The notes below the pieces were generated by a model. That model was given only the letters and a program-made list of their open reading frames with translations. It was not told the origin of the DNA and searched no databases. Source: Skeletonema tropicum (Eukaryota > Bacillariophyta > Thalassiosirophyceae > Thalassiosirales > Thalassiosiraceae). From it: DNA of 64,000 bases. Of the stretch, positions 10,222-21,208 are shown one piece after another (positions within the stretch are counted from its first letter, which is position 1; each line of letters opens with the position of its first letter). A program made the position numbers and the translations under genes. Location of the stretch: NCBI GenBank assembly GCA_037178625.1, contig CM074148.1:806001-870000 (forward strand). The letters run 5' to 3'.

Positions 10222-11744
10222 ATGGCGACTTCCGCCCTCCAATTCTAGCCGCAATAGAGGAAGTGGGAGCCACCGAAATGCGCCGAATGTGGTGTCTGTC
10301 TACATACTCCAGTGTCAGGTGCCTCCGGGCAATTTGTTACTCCATCATCTTCGAAAACATCAAAACGTGGCAGAGATCATCTGCAGCAATGGTGGCTCCC
10401 CAGCGTCGTTCAACGAGAGGTCACGATCACTCAGCCCCAATGAAGCTAACCGGTCCTTCTCAATTATTCCGTTGTCGCGAAGCAGCAGTGACATGGTTCA
10501 TCTTCCCTCTTGATGCGAGTATTTTGATCACTTGAAAGTGATGTGTTCTAGTTGCAGGCGTGTGTTAGATGAAGCGAAAGACGGAATCCTCAACTACGCC
10601 CTACGCAGCAGCAACTCGAGGATGAGTTAAAGCGTCTTAAGCAGCAATTGGAGACTGAATTTGCGGAACTGGTCAACAGCACGAAAGAAAATTCCAACCT
10701 TGCTGATTACACTGTCATGCTCATGGAGCAGCTCAGCATTACCAACAATACAATTTTGTCATGGTGGTCATTCGAAAAGAAAGTTTGAGGAAGTGTGTTG
10801 AAGAAGAATGGTTGTGACAGGCAAACTTACTTTGAAGCACAAATGGTCGGTAACCATTACATAAATTATGCGGATCATAGTGAAGTCATATACAGTGACA
10901 TGTTCGAGAGTTTGATCCAATCATCGTACAATAAGATCTGAAGGAAGAGTTGAATAATTTCACATTGCGAATGAAGGAAGTTGTGTCTCCATGGTTCAAA
11001 ATCCAACGAGTAATCAAATCCATCAATAAGCAGTCCGGCAAGACAATTAGTGACTTTGAAGCGAACATTAAGAAGCTCAACGATCTCATTGTCAAGCTAT
11101 TAGTCACAGACGTACCGATTGCCGAGTGGAAGTCAAAACTTCCTGCATTCCCCAAAAGTCATCTCCTCTTCATAGGCCATCTTCTTGACCAGCTGACTAT
11201 GTGGGGAACTCTTGGCGGTTTTGACGAGCAAAACATCTAAAGCGCCCATGCAATCTGGAACCAATGGATGTGTCAGATGGGCGCTACTCGCGGGAAGGAA
11301 CTCAAGAAGAAGGTCTTAATTCAGTATTACTTGAAGAATGCCGAATTCATACAATCTAATGTTTTGCATTTGGAAGAGGAGTCAAAGCGTCCTAATATAT
11401 ATGCTTACCGGCATCCCAGAGCAGAAGATGTCAAAATAGATAATAGCACTGTTGCCGAGAGACAAATTGGTACTGTCGAGGTCGACGAAAGATCTTCAGT
11501 CACAGACATCAATGGGGAGGTTGCTCTCCATCAACCTCTGATGGTAGTCGATCCATCTACAGCTGCAGATGATAATGGCGATGGCGCAGTCGGAAATGAT
11601 GCCAAGGAAACGGCGCAGGTGAACGTATCGTATCCTGTCAGCACTTGTTCTCATTGCAGGAAGCGCTTACTTAATGTGGCTCTCCGTGTTCACATGTTTG
11701 AGGCACATGGTGTTACTCTTTGTGCTGAAGCCGAACCTTGGTAA
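10222..11744 (+). pseudogene. Dead paralogue A of the zinc-finger transposon-type gene
   Basis: Decayed relative of the gene at 21464-23654. The match begins at the ATG (10222) with the Ser/Asn/Arg-rich N-terminus. It continues with large gaps to the block …LKKNGCDRQTYFEAQMVGNH, then LLVTDVPIAEWKSKL, MWGTLGGFDEQN, HAIWN and GATRGKELKKKV. In-frame stops occur near 10787 (TGA), 10938 (TGA) and 11238 (TAA, exactly between DEQNI and HAIWN). The last 158 codons are open and end in a C2H2-type zinc finger (C-x2-C-x11-H-x4-H, CSHCRKRLLNVALRVHMFEAH). Large parts of the N-terminal half are deleted. Function is inferred only from the paralogue; clearly non-functional. Confidence 0.8.
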
Positions 11745-11946
11745 TCGATAATTAGTACCAAATCATATGAGGCGAAGAATGATGCAGCCACTTATGTCTT
11801 CATTTTTGCGTTGGAACGGCATAATGGCATAGATTGTAGTACATAGTAACAAGTTGACGGAAGCTACGATCGACATGGTGCTTCTCATCAGATTTTTGGA
11901 TTTCAGGGTTAGCGATAGTTAGCGATCACAAATGCTAAGGCGAATC

Positions 11947-12115
11947 TGTTAGACCCAAAAGAACAAATCTGCCATTTAGCCAAATGGCGGTAACCAAGTG
12001 CGCCATTTAGCCAAATGGCAGAAATGACACAACCAAAAGACCAAATCGGACAAAATCCATCAAATCGGATACATTTGGCTTAAATGCTATGCCACCACCA
12101 CCAATAGACCAAATG
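11947..12115 (+). repeat. Left terminal inverted repeat of the Ginger-like element
   Basis: Inverted match to 19990-20132. It includes an internal direct repeat of GCCATTTAGCCAAATGGC at about 11970-11990 and 12002-12019, itself palindromic (GCCATTT…AAATGGC). Confidence 0.75.
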
Positions 12116-12270
12116 CCCCGTAGCTCGGGCCTTGGGTATTTTATCTGCCTCCTCCGTGGGCACATCTGAAAAAGATAGAGAAGCCCTCTCACAGCCACTA
12201 ATTTAGAATACAATGTTTGTGCTCTTTATTCCGTATCACGCACAACACAACTCTTCATAAATCCTCTTAC

Positions 12271-13267
12271 ATGATGGAGAAGATCCCGTCAGACACCAAG
12301 TTGGCTGCAGCGGAGACAGCGGCAGCTCCTGACCCTCTTTTGCCTGCACTGCCTCATTTGCCTGCACTGCCCGCCACAGCATCGTCTGATACCGTTTTGA
12401 CAGGAGATGGAACAGTACGTTCCAACAGCTCGAAAAGTAATGTTTTGTCCGAACCAGCTATGATGGCAGCGAAAAAGAAATTCTATGAGCTACTCGAAGT
12501 CGGGTTAAGTGAAAAGAAGAGGCGGACGGAAATGGTTACAGAACAAGAATATGATGATATTTGTACAGTGTTGCAGGGATGGGTGGTTGGAGTGCGGCAT
12601 TCACCATTGCACACTAAATGGAATCAAAACTACACCCTATCGGACAACACGACACGCTCGACAGCACTCCGATGGACGAAAAATAACAAAAACCTAAGAG
12701 TTGCAACAAAGGAACAAATATTTGCAATCATTATGAATACTCATATTGAGTCAGGTCATGGGATAGATTCACGAAGGATCCATCAACTCATTTCAAAGAC
12801 TTGGTATGGCATCACAAGAGAAGATGTTGAATTGGCCGTGGGTTTATGTCCCATTTGCATTGCATCTCAAACTAGGAAGATTACCGCCAAACAAAAGCCC
12901 GCTCGTTGTAGCATTTATGGACGAGAAAAGAATCCAGTATTATGATTCTTTGAAGTGGAACGGAACGAAATACTTGGAGGGAATTCTTGAGTACTTGCAG
13001 GATGATTACAGAAGACAATTCAGATCAGACATGGACATATCGGAATGGCGTCTTGTGCTTTGCACAGAAGACACACCGCATCAACAGGCGTACAATAACA
13101 AAAATGTATGGGACTGTGGGGTGTTTGTTTGCTTATTTGCTGACTTCATTGCAATGGATTGTGCTCCAATTTTCGATTATGATGAGGCCTCAATTAACAA
13201 GTGCAGGGAGCGAATTGCACTTTCAATCATGGATAATTGTGCTATTGACCACCATCTTATTGGGTAA
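12271..13267 (+). pseudogene. Ginger-type transposase remnant: H2C2 zinc finger + Ulp1/C48 protease end
   Basis: Start ATG at 12271 (MMEKIPSDTK), with a Pro/Ala-rich N-terminus. Around residues 150-200 lies an integrase-type H2C2 zinc-binding module (THIESGHGIDSRRIHQLI … GLCPIC). Immediately after it the frame changes near 12890-12910, and the following frame encodes the C-terminal half of a Ulp1/SENP (C48) cysteine protease: IQYYDSL (catalytic Asp region), then a Gln-rich/Asn block and DCGVFVCLFADF with the nucleophile Cys. The HW (catalytic His) segment and the whole DDE integrase core, which should lie between the two modules, are missing. This is an internal deletion plus frame change, so the gene is dead. 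Confidence 0.72.
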
Positions 13268-13284
13268 TCAGAAGTAGTCAAGTT

Positions 13285-13422
13285 GCAACGCATAGTACTG
13301 TGAGTTTGTGTGGGATGCTACAGTAATAATGTTTGCAGCGCATACTAGTGGGTTTGCCGTGCACCGAGAAACAAGACTGAAAGAGAGTGTTTGCAGGGCG
13401 TAGTACTGTGGGTGTTACATGA
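13285..13422. repeat. Three imperfect GC-AGTAC-GTG repeats
   Basis: Three degenerate units (GCAACGCATAGTACTGTGAG, GCAGCGCATACTAGTGGG, GCAGGGCGTAGTACTGTGGG) spaced about 50-60 bp apart, directly left of the Tc1-like element. No gene here. Confidence 0.5.
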
Positions 13423-13426
13423 TTAC

Positions 13427-13731
13427 TACAGAGTAATTAACAATTGTCGTTTTTCGAAAATTCAAAAATAATAAGCGAAAATAAGGCCAAAAAAATATTT
13501 TTCGCTTTTAACTCTAAACTCACTTCATCATCCGATACAACTCAATGGCGTTATGGCCGTAGGTGCCTACTATACGCCGCCCCCTGCACCGCTAGCGACA
13601 GCAACCACCTCGGCACTATCATAGGCAGCTGCCATGGTAAAAGAGAAGCCGGGGGGGGGCGCCTAAGCCTTCCAATAAGAGGAAAACCACGTCTGAAAAG
13701 GCGGCCAAGCCATCAAATAATAATGAATCGG
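13427..13731 (+). repeat. Left TIR of Tc1-like element (contains a start codon)
   Basis: Near-identical inverted copy of 16615-16917. It holds ATG at 13634 followed by a run of nine G (13651-13659) and a Lys/Pro/Ser-rich coding stretch (PSNKRKTTSEKAAKPSNNN). Confidence 0.85.
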
Positions 13732-15266
13732 CTGCGAAGCTGGATGCCAACGAACGTGTCGATCGAGAAGAGCCCAATAGAAAGAAGCGTCGCAAGGGCT
13801 CACATACTCAGCAATCGCAATTGGCTGCATTAGACGATGCGGCACTGTCTCCCGGTGAACGGGCGGATTATTTACAAACAATATGCGTTTCACGTGAGCA
13901 TCAATCATCCCGATCAAAAGCAGGCAGTGCTCCTCATCCGAGCAAGGGAGGCTCTGCTGGGTACCCTGTGCCTTTGCGGGAAATCTTAGTGGATCTTTAC
14001 AAAGATAAAAAACATGTCCCCCCGACTATGAAGCGCTCCATTCAGCGGTGGATAAAGGATGGGGTCGAACCAAAGAGACAGACCGGTAACAAACCGAAGA
14101 CTGTCATGACGGGGGAACATCTATTTCTGTTAGCCTTTTTCAAATTGATTTGGCCGTAGGCAACTCGGGAGGAGTGTGATGTGTTTGTGGCACAGTACTC
14201 CGCGGAGGGGAGAGTACTAACAAATACAGAGATAACCAGAGGCTACCAACGTCTTGATTTGACAGTAAAGAAGGGGAGCACAACTGCGTATCAGGCATTC
14301 ACGCCAAAGAATACGTTCCTCCACTATTGCTTCTGGAACTACAATTTCCCAGGGGGGATAAAGGATGTGCCGATGGAACGGTTGATGGATGGAGATGAAA
14401 TGGCGTTCCATCTTGGTGACGCATCACAAGGTTATGGACACGCAGTCAGAGGTCTCCGTGTACGTAAGGCTGGCAACTACTCACGCGGTAAACAGAAGGT
14501 CGTTGTGATCATGTTCATAGAGCCTGGAGATCCCTCCCTCCCTCCACATGTACGGGGTTCAAAAGAGAATCCTCGGATTTGGTACAGAGTCTCCACGGAT
14601 AGTGGGACGACAATTGAAGGATACAAATCCTTTCTGGAAGATGAAGTGTTTCCGCGTTTCAAGGACGACGAGCCAGAACGGACCCTGATGCATGATAATC
14701 TTTCGTCCCACAAAGCAAGCGAAATTTATGATGCCATCTATGGTGCTGGTCATAGAGTTATTTGCCGCCCGCCTTATCGGCCATACGAAGCACCGATTGA
14801 GTGGGTCTTCAATCAGCTAGCATGTGCTGTCCGGAAGAGATGGAAAGAGATTAAAAACGAGAGTGATTTGATTAATACGATTATCAGTATAATTGAAAGC
14901 AGAGATGGCCTGGGTGGGTTCTATGCGCTGTTTCAGATGTGCGGATATAAGAATAGGATGAACAACGAGGGCAACAATGGGGAGGGCGCCACAAACTCAT
15001 GTCCGTCGCCGACTCTGCGTATAGATGACGAATTTGTGATAGAGGACGACGACTCTCCTCGCTACGATGCCGAGCAGTTAGCGGACAAGTTGTCTCACGA
15101 ATTGGCCAAGTTGTCTCGTTGTCTCACGAATTGGCGAGACCATGGCACAGGAGCAAAAGTGCCTTTCTCATTCAATTGGGAGTGTCTTGGCTTTTTATGT
15201 GGAGTTTGTTTCAATTCAGTGCCCAGGGGATGTTCCTTCCTTCATGGTCCGCTTGAGGAAGCGTGA
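13634..15266 (+). pseudogene. Tc1/mariner/IS630-type DDE transposase
   Basis: Catalyses cut-and-paste transposition at TA. The frame from about 13660 to 15266 encodes a basic N-terminus (nuclear-localisation-like), a middle region (LREILVDLYKDKKHVPPTMK) and the DDE_3-type catalytic core. The core includes DGDEMAFHLGDASQGYG (first Asp region), LMHDNLSSHKA (second Asp), and PPYRPYEAPIEWVFNQL (PPYxPxxxPIE, final Glu). Two breaks are visible. The ATG at 13634 reaches a TAA right after the G9 run, because the run is one G too long (or two too short) for the downstream frame. An in-frame TAG sits at 14157-14159. As written no full protein is made, although all catalytic blocks remain. Acidic tail at the end. 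Confidence 0.8.
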
Positions 15267-15331
15267 GTAAGATGGATGATACTCTGATAAGGTGTGAATG
15301 TAATGGATCTACTAATGAATATGCATACTAT

Positions 15332-16711
15332 CTACTTGCTGCTGCTGCTATCTTCGTCATCATTGTTCTTGTTATGGTTCTTCTTATTCTTCTTCTTCCT
15401 GCTCTTCTTCTTTTTGTACTGTTCGTCATCATCCTCACTACTATTGACGTCACTACTATTCATGATGTCATATGCCATTTTCTGAGACATGCCAAGTTCT
15501 GGTGTTTTGTCGACTGCTTCACAGGTAATCCTCATCTTGATTATATTGTTTTCGTTGGTGGATAGTGCCATTCGAGCACGTTTCGATCTTCGTTTCTTAG
15601 TGTCTGGAGTTCCCTTCACTTGCAAATCTGTACCTTTATGAAGAATCTGTTTGAATACTCTATTGACACTCCTTTCTTTTCTGTCTGAATATGTTGACGT
15701 TGATGACCTTGTCGACCTCAAGTTCTGTTGCCTCATAGGAGGAGGAGGAGTAATCTCACTCATGCCCTGTCTTGGTGCTGCTGCTGGTGCTGCTACTGCC
15801 GGTGCTGCAGATGCTCCTCTTCCAGAGGAGATTCGGTGGAGCCTATTATTGTAGTATCGATTGTCAGCTCCTGCTCTCTGAAGTTCGCTGATGTGGGTTT
15901 TGTCGCGCAAAACTGAAGTGGGTTCACCCATTTGTTGTGAAATGGAATGTCGCTGATCATCAGTAATTTGGGCTCTGGATACGTACGCTGCCCCAGCTCC
16001 TGCAATGTTATTCGTTGTCTCTTCGATATTGTTTGCCCGTAAATCACGTTGTCCGTTCAGTAAGGAGTTAGACAACAAAGAGACAAATGATTCAACATTA
16101 TCAGAAACAGTTCCAGGGGCAGTATTCTCTTCCAATCCACGGGCACGTGACTGAGCTGCGCGAGATATAGCCTCAAAATCTTTATATTCGCATGGCCCAA
16201 CTTGGCATACACAATTGCAAATTTCGCACTTATCCATGTTTGAACCCTTGCAAAGAGGACATTTACTACCTTTCAAAAAGAGACAAGGGCATTTATATGT
16301 CGTAGGTTCCTCTCTGAGACGAGGTTTGTTAGCTGGTTTCCGCTGTGCCACGGGCTTCTTCTTGAACTTCCTCATCTTAGCTTGATACTCCTTACGTCTC
16401 TCCTTGTTTGCATTGGCCATGTCTTCGTCTGTCTTCAACTTTTGGAGGTACTTGTGACCGCAGCATGGGCATTTATGATCCGCCACTTTTGTAGGAGAGA
16501 ATTTAAAGCTAGGGACATTCTTCCCCTGCAGGTACTTTTTGGCTTTCTTCTGTTGTTGAGCCTTTTTGGCAGTTGCCGTAGACTTGGTGCACTTTGCATC
16601 TTGAGCTGCCTTGCCGATTTATTATTATTTGATGGCTTCGCCGCCTTTTCAGACGTGGTTTTCCTCTTATTGGAAGGCTTAGGCGCCCCCCCCCGGCTTC
16701 TCTTTTACCAT
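15332..16711 (-). pseudogene. Cysteine-rich accessory protein of the Tc1-like element
   Basis: The longest frame, 16486-15332, starts HKCPCCGHKYLQKLK and has further Cys clusters (YKCPCLFLKGSKCPLCKGSN, CEICNCVCQVGPC). This makes a multi-zinc ribbon region of about 100 residues. Then come a low-complexity Ala/Pro part and a basic/acidic tail. Coding resemblance extends upstream without a stop to about 16613 (KAAQDAKCTKSTATAKKAQQ). One further base shift would connect it to the ATG at 16711 inside the right TIR, giving the same N-terminal peptide as the transposase. Family not recognised; a zinc-ribbon DNA- or protein-binding accessory role is an inference from the Cys pattern and position. Confidence 0.6.
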
Positions 16712-16917
16712 GGCAGCTGCCTATGATAGTGCCGAGGTGGTTGCTGTCGCTAGCGGTGCAGGGGGCGGCGTATAGTAGGCACCTACGGCCATAACGCCAT
16801 TGAGTTGTATCGGATGATGAAGTGAGTTTAGAGTTAAGCGAAAAATATTTTTTTGGCCTTATTTTCGCTTATTATTTTTGAATTTTCGAAAAACGACAAT
16901 TGTTAATTACTCTGTAG
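16615..16917 (-). repeat. Right TIR of Tc1-like element (contains a start codon)
   Basis: Inverted copy of 13427-13731, with the minus-strand ATG at 16711 and the same nine-base homopolymer (C9 on the plus strand, 16686-16694). Confidence 0.85.
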
Positions 16918-17059
16918 TAGTAGTCTGACAACTTGCTCTGCCAAAAAATTTAAATTTTAAATGGCTTCTTTTTTTTCGGGAAAGAAACAAGACTAAGAGA
17001 GCTGAGTGCTCTGTTGAGCTGTTGTGAAATGTTCTTACTAGATAGAATAAACAAAAGCA

Positions 17060-18730
17060 ATGGGCAAAGCTTCAAAGAGAAGAAGGCGAACCGATCGGAG
17101 TTCCAAGGTGGAACAACAAAAACTGATACGTCTTGTGGAAGAATGGGATCTTCAGACTGGAATAAGTTTACGTCAATATTGCAAGAATAATGGCATTCCA
17201 CATGGTACTCTTTATCCTTATTGCCGTCGAGACAGTAAAAGGAGGCCGCTTCCAACCAATGGAGAAGCCAAACCAAATCATCGGGTGCTCATTCCTGATG
17301 ATGAATTACATGCATTCGTAAAAGAAACGATGTTCAAGGACAAATCATTCAAGATTCAAAAGTTGAAGAAAGATTTCAAGTTGAAGCGAAGACAGGCAGA
17401 CAACCAATACTACAACCGAGTAAAGCCGCTTCTTCCCTTGCCAGAAAGTTATATTGGTCGCAAAGTTGCAAAGTACTTCGTATTATCAGATAAAATTTTC
17501 TGTGGTTACGTAATCTCATACGATGAGCACGAGGAATGGTGGTCTGTCAGATACGATGATGGTGACTGCGAAGAAATGGATATTGGCGAGCTTGAACTTG
17601 CGATGAACTTGTACCTTGCCCTCAGTTATTCCAATTCATTCTCCAACAGTGCGAACGGACAGTATCTCGTCTATCATTTACGCGATTGCAGTAGATTCTG
17701 CAACGGTAGGGATCCAAATTCTGATTTAGGTGTAGGTCAAAAGGCTGGTCATCCCTTGAGAAATCATCAGCCAGCATCAGTAAAGGATGCCAACCGAGGC
17801 GTGACGGATGGGCTATACTTTGCAGTTGCAGTGATAAATGTGGCAATTTCTGTCACACCGCATGACAACGATTTGATCATAGTCCATAAGGGATTGGATC
17901 GACTTTCCCACGGTTCTGGATTTGTATCGACCAAGGCAGATTCTGATACTACGATTCGTATGAATGGTGTTGATGTGATTGATGTCTCAGAGGACATGGC
18001 AAGATTTGGCATGGGTAGAAGGGATGATGGAGTCTTTGTCTTTAGAAGTGGTACAACCGAGGCTGGTATGGTCTCAATGACGAGCGATGCCGTAAAGCAA
18101 GCATTCCTTCACTTTTTGGTGTGTGACGAACGATGTAAGGGATACTTGAGCGCCGATGCTGGCCGTGATGTTGGCAGTAACGTCTATCGTTATGACTTGT
18201 TGTTCAATCAAGCTCAAGGTAGCTGTGACCAATATTCAGATGCTGATGGTAATGTTGTTTTGGATGGTAGCAGGAATCCATTGCGTGTCCCCTTTTTGAA
18301 GAAAACAACGGAGATACTTCGATTTATGACCGACGAGGTCAAGGAGGAATTGACCTCTGTCTTGACAGGTATGGATCGTTTAACGGAGCAGGTGTACCCA
18401 GATGCATTTCCAGATGTAAGGCGGCGTGACTTGGTTCGTGATTACTTTGTTAGAGATTATCTGGGGAATGATAATAATATCACGCTGAACTGGGAGTATG
18501 TCGGATTCATAGCAAGACGAGTGACAGATAATGATCGACTTGCTATGCATCTTGATACCAAGAATGATTGGAGGAGTGGTTACAATTACTGCACAACATA
18601 TTCATACGTCATTGACGGATATAGAGTCACCATCATAGCATGTTGCAAGCAAGACTTTGGAAGTCTCATGGAGCGTCTTGATAAAGTTGAGGTGGTGGGT
18701 GGTCAATTCCGGCCTCCAAATGATGCTTAG
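17060..18730 (+). CDS. HTH plus Tudor-like protein inside the Ginger-like element
   Basis: An intact 556-codon frame, ATG at 17060. The N-terminus is strongly basic (MGKASKRRRRTDRSSK), then helix-turn-helix-like (LVEEWDLQTGISLRQYCKNN…PHGTLYPYCRRD). At about residues 132-175 a block reading GRKVAKYFVLSDKIFCGYVI…WWSVRYDDGDCEEMDIGEL matches the plant/algal PTM/DIR17-type Tudor-like fold (GRxVxKyF, F.G.V, W.V.YeDGD.EE). The C-terminal 350 residues are unrecognised, Asp-rich and without membrane segments. It lies within the Ginger-like TIRs, so it may be a second transposon protein or a captured gene. The DNA/chromatin-binding role is inferred. Confidence 0.65.
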   Translation: MGKASKRRRRTDRSSKVEQQKLIRLVEEWDLQTGISLRQYCKNNGIPHGTLYPYCRRDSKRRPLPTNGEAKPNHRVLIPDDELHAFVKETMFKDKSFKIQKLKKDFKLKRRQADNQYYNRVKPLLPLPESYIGRKVAKYFVLSDKIFCGYVISYDEHEEWWSVRYDDGDCEEMDIGELELAMNLYLALSYSNSFSNSANGQYLVYHLRDCSRFCNGRDPNSDLGVGQKAGHPLRNHQPASVKDANRGVTDGLYFAVAVINVAISVTPHDNDLIIVHKGLDRLSHGSGFVSTKADSDTTIRMNGVDVIDVSEDMARFGMGRRDDGVFVFRSGTTEAGMVSMTSDAVKQAFLHFLVCDERCKGYLSADAGRDVGSNVYRYDLLFNQAQGSCDQYSDADGNVVLDGSRNPLRVPFLKKTTEILRFMTDEVKEELTSVLTGMDRLTEQVYPDAFPDVRRRDLVRDYFVRDYLGNDNNITLNWEYVGFIARRVTDNDRLAMHLDTKNDWRSGYNYCTTYSYVIDGYRVTIIACCKQDFGSLMERLDKVEVVGGQFRPPNDA

Positions 18731-19989
18731 GAGGAGGAGAAATAGAGATGGTTATTAATCATGCATTTTAGTTAGCCGTGTTGGGTGGACCATTCTACTT
18801 GGTATTGATAGTATGTAAGCACATTGCCACTGCTCCGACGAACTGTGTTGATGGAACTGGGTGCCACGAAGCTTTTAGCCGCACCAGTGCGGTTCAATTT
18901 GGACTGGCAAGCATCAGCAGCATACAACCACCATTTCGTATCTAACGCTGTTGGTATGGCAATAAAACGTGTTTAGTGCCCCATTGCACTTGGTGGTGAT
19001 TGTATAGAAGCATAATGCTACTGCTCATGCGCATTTTATTGATAGAAGTGATGTTGCAACCTTGTTGGCCCCGGTGTGGTCGAGTTTGGGCTTGCTTCAA
19101 GCACTACATTGGTCGCCATTCTGTGTCTAACGCTGTCAGTATGGCAAGGAGCCGCATTTAGTGGCCCATTATACATCATGATGATAGTATAGAAGTATCT
19201 CAGTACTGCTCAGATGAAATGCAACGATAAAAGTGATGCCACGAACCATATGAGCACGAATTCTGGGTAATTTGTTGTATTCCATTTAGCGTTATAGCTA
19301 TAACATGTAATGGGACGATTATCCTCATGTAGATCCAATACCAATAAAGGCGATCATCCTTATTGACTAATACCATCGAGCGATGCATCCACTATATGTT
19401 TGTTTGTTGCATAATGAAATTCTTGGCATCCGTAATGTGCCATGATGATGCTGTATCTGTAGTGTATCTGTGCTGATTGTATGTTTCACATTCTTACATG
19501 ATAATAGATTCTTATCATCCCACTTCATTACAACCGCCAAGCCTAACACCCGCTGCCAATTGCTCATATACGGCGGAAATGATTGAGTTCATTGCTGCAT
19601 GTGCATATTCATTCCAATATTGTAATTCTCATGAATGTTTTGCCGAAGCAGTCACGACATTGTTGGTAATCAGTTGTACACAATTCGTCAGTGCGTGCTC
19701 AATCAATGATAACGCTGAAAACACTGCTCCATAGCGCAGTATCAAAAGTACCATTCACTAAATTATCGGCGAAGTTTATCCACCGTAGTCGCTGTGGTGA
19801 TAATCAAAGTAGTGCAGTATTTACCATCGTGTGATAGATATTGATTTTTTGAGAACGCTGCGCGGATGCATGATGCACGTCTCCATAAAAGTGATAGGAT
19901 TGAGGAAAACCTATGAATGACGCTGACGGAGATAGATGATGCCCGATCTTGGGGCTTGTCATCGCGTTAAGGCGAAATGTTCCGAGTAG
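18731..19989. other. Gene-free stretch with ~190-bp imperfect tandem repeats
   Basis: No supported gene. From about 18765 to 19220 there are two and a half degenerate units, each with TTTAGTG(C)CCCATT, GATAGTATAGAAG and ACTGCTC landmarks spaced about 185-192 bp apart. The remainder up to the right TIR shows nothing recognisable. Confidence 0.5.
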
Positions 19990-20132
19990 GGGGCAATCGG
20001 TCTATTGGTAGTGATAGGCATCGCAATTAGGCCAAATGTATCCGTTTCGTATCCATTTTAGTGGATTGGTCTATTGGCACTGTCAGTTCTGCCATTTGGC
20101 TAAATGGCAGATTTGGTCTTTTGGGTCTAACA
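19990..20132 (-). repeat. Right terminal inverted repeat of the Ginger-like element
   Basis: Inverse of 11947-12115, strongest in the outer 45 bp and again around GGATACATTTGGC. Confidence 0.75.
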
Positions 20133-20313
20133 AATCCACCGTGTAGCCCGTATGGTTTTTGTCTTCAGTACAAGATTCCCATTCTCATCACTGGTTTGAA
20201 GTTCAAGATTGTATGTAAAAAGAACTTGTAAGTGAAGCACAGAAGGAATTTATAAAATGGTACGATGAACGAAAATAACAAAATCATTCAGCCACACGAA
20301 GGTTAACCCTCAC

Positions 20314-21035
20314 TTACTGATGTTGGTCACAGGAGATGACCCGATCCATCAACAAGCTTACCGCTCTTGCAATCAGTTCATCTTTGGTTAGACCGAAATT
20401 AGAGCCACCGAGCTCGACCAGAATCATCTGTAAGCAGAAGACATTGAAGACAGCCAAAGCGGTAGACAGCAATTGTGACAAAGGAAGGCTATCAAGCTTT
20501 TTACTCTCACTCTCACCGACAACAAATGATGCCATGGATCGAAAGATAGGATCGTTTGTGCGGATGGTAGCCCAAGGATAATCATACCATTTCCAGTTAC
20601 AAGGAGAAGATGAAGCCTTCATAGAAACATGCCCCCACTCCAGTCCGCTGTGAGACAACTCCGTCAAAGTAGATGAGGTCGAAGCATCAGCCGACTTCGA
20701 AGAACATGCGCGACGCTTAAGCCCACAAGTTGACTCATCAAGCGACGAAGAACCTTGCCATCAGATCCAACAGTTGAAGTCGCGGCATCGGCATCAGTCT
20801 CCTGCTCCTGTCCCACATGAGATAATTCCGTCGAATTAGACGATGCCGCTGCATCAGACGACTTTGAAGCACTTGCACTTGCCCGCCACTTAAGGCCGCT
20901 AGGTTTACTCATCAAATAATGAGAACCCTTGCCGTTAGATCCAACAGTTGAAGTCACGGCAGCAGCATCGGTATTGCCAATTATCATGATTGCGTAATTA
21001 GATTGATAAGAAGTAGAGAGGTTTACATACACCAA
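20314..21035 (-). pseudogene. Repeat-containing SAP-like protein, one frameshift
   Basis: Minus-strand gene starting about 20985-21035 (…MIIGNTDAAAVTSTVG). Two copies of a unit of about 48 residues occur: STVGSNGKGSHYLMSKPSGL…TELSHVG and STVGSDGKVLRRLMSQ…TELSHSG. The second copy changes frame near 20715 (…MSQ then GLKRRACSSKSADASTSS), so one base is missing or extra there. The C-terminus (LGGSNFGLTKDELIARAVSL) again resembles a SAP-type helix pair, as in the protein at 6269-6871. The middle, WKWYDYPWATIRTNDPIFRSM, has no recognised homologue. Function unknown. Confidence 0.5.
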
Positions 21036-21208
21036 TACTTAATGAACGTGATGTAAAAATATCGACCGCGACAAACAATGTGCACGGAAGTAATTTTCTG
21101 ACCACCCACGGCCCGGCCAACTCACGTGTGGATGACATTTTCGGTACTCAAACTGTCCACGTAGGAATCCGTAGAAATACATTGCGTATATTTTTCAAAA
21201 TACACCCC

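Larger units (their letters stand above)
13427..16917. mobile_element. Tc1/mariner/IS630-like transposon with ~300-bp TIRs
   Basis: Termini CTACAGAGTAATTAACAATT at 13427 and the inverse ending at 16917, flanked by TA on each side (13425-13426 and 16918-16919). The inverted repeats are nearly identical over about 305 bp (13427-13731) and 303 bp (16615-16917), so the element is young or the repeats were recently homogenised. It holds two convergent genes: a DDE transposase on the plus strand and a cysteine-rich protein on the minus strand. Their 3' ends are 65 bp apart. Inserted in the Ginger-like element, hence younger than it. Confidence 0.88.
11947..20132. mobile_element. Ginger-like DNA transposon (8.2 kb), internally deleted
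   Basis: Termini TGTTAGACCCAAAAGA at 11947 and the inverse ending at 20132 are flanked by the 4-bp duplication AATC (11943-11946 and 20133-20136). The imperfect TIRs extend about 145-170 bp and share CAAATCTGCCATTTAGCC and GGATACATTTGGC. Published Ginger1 transposons have TGTNR ends, TIRs of 40-270 bp, 4-bp target duplications and a Gypsy-integrase-like transposase with an H2C2 zinc finger plus a C-terminal Ulp1 or OTU protease. The gene at 12271-13267 has exactly the H2C2 and Ulp1 parts. Known Ginger1 target sites are CCGG/CCGT, so AATC is atypical. It carries a second gene (17060-18730) and is interrupted by a Tc1-like element (13427-16917). Confidence 0.72.
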
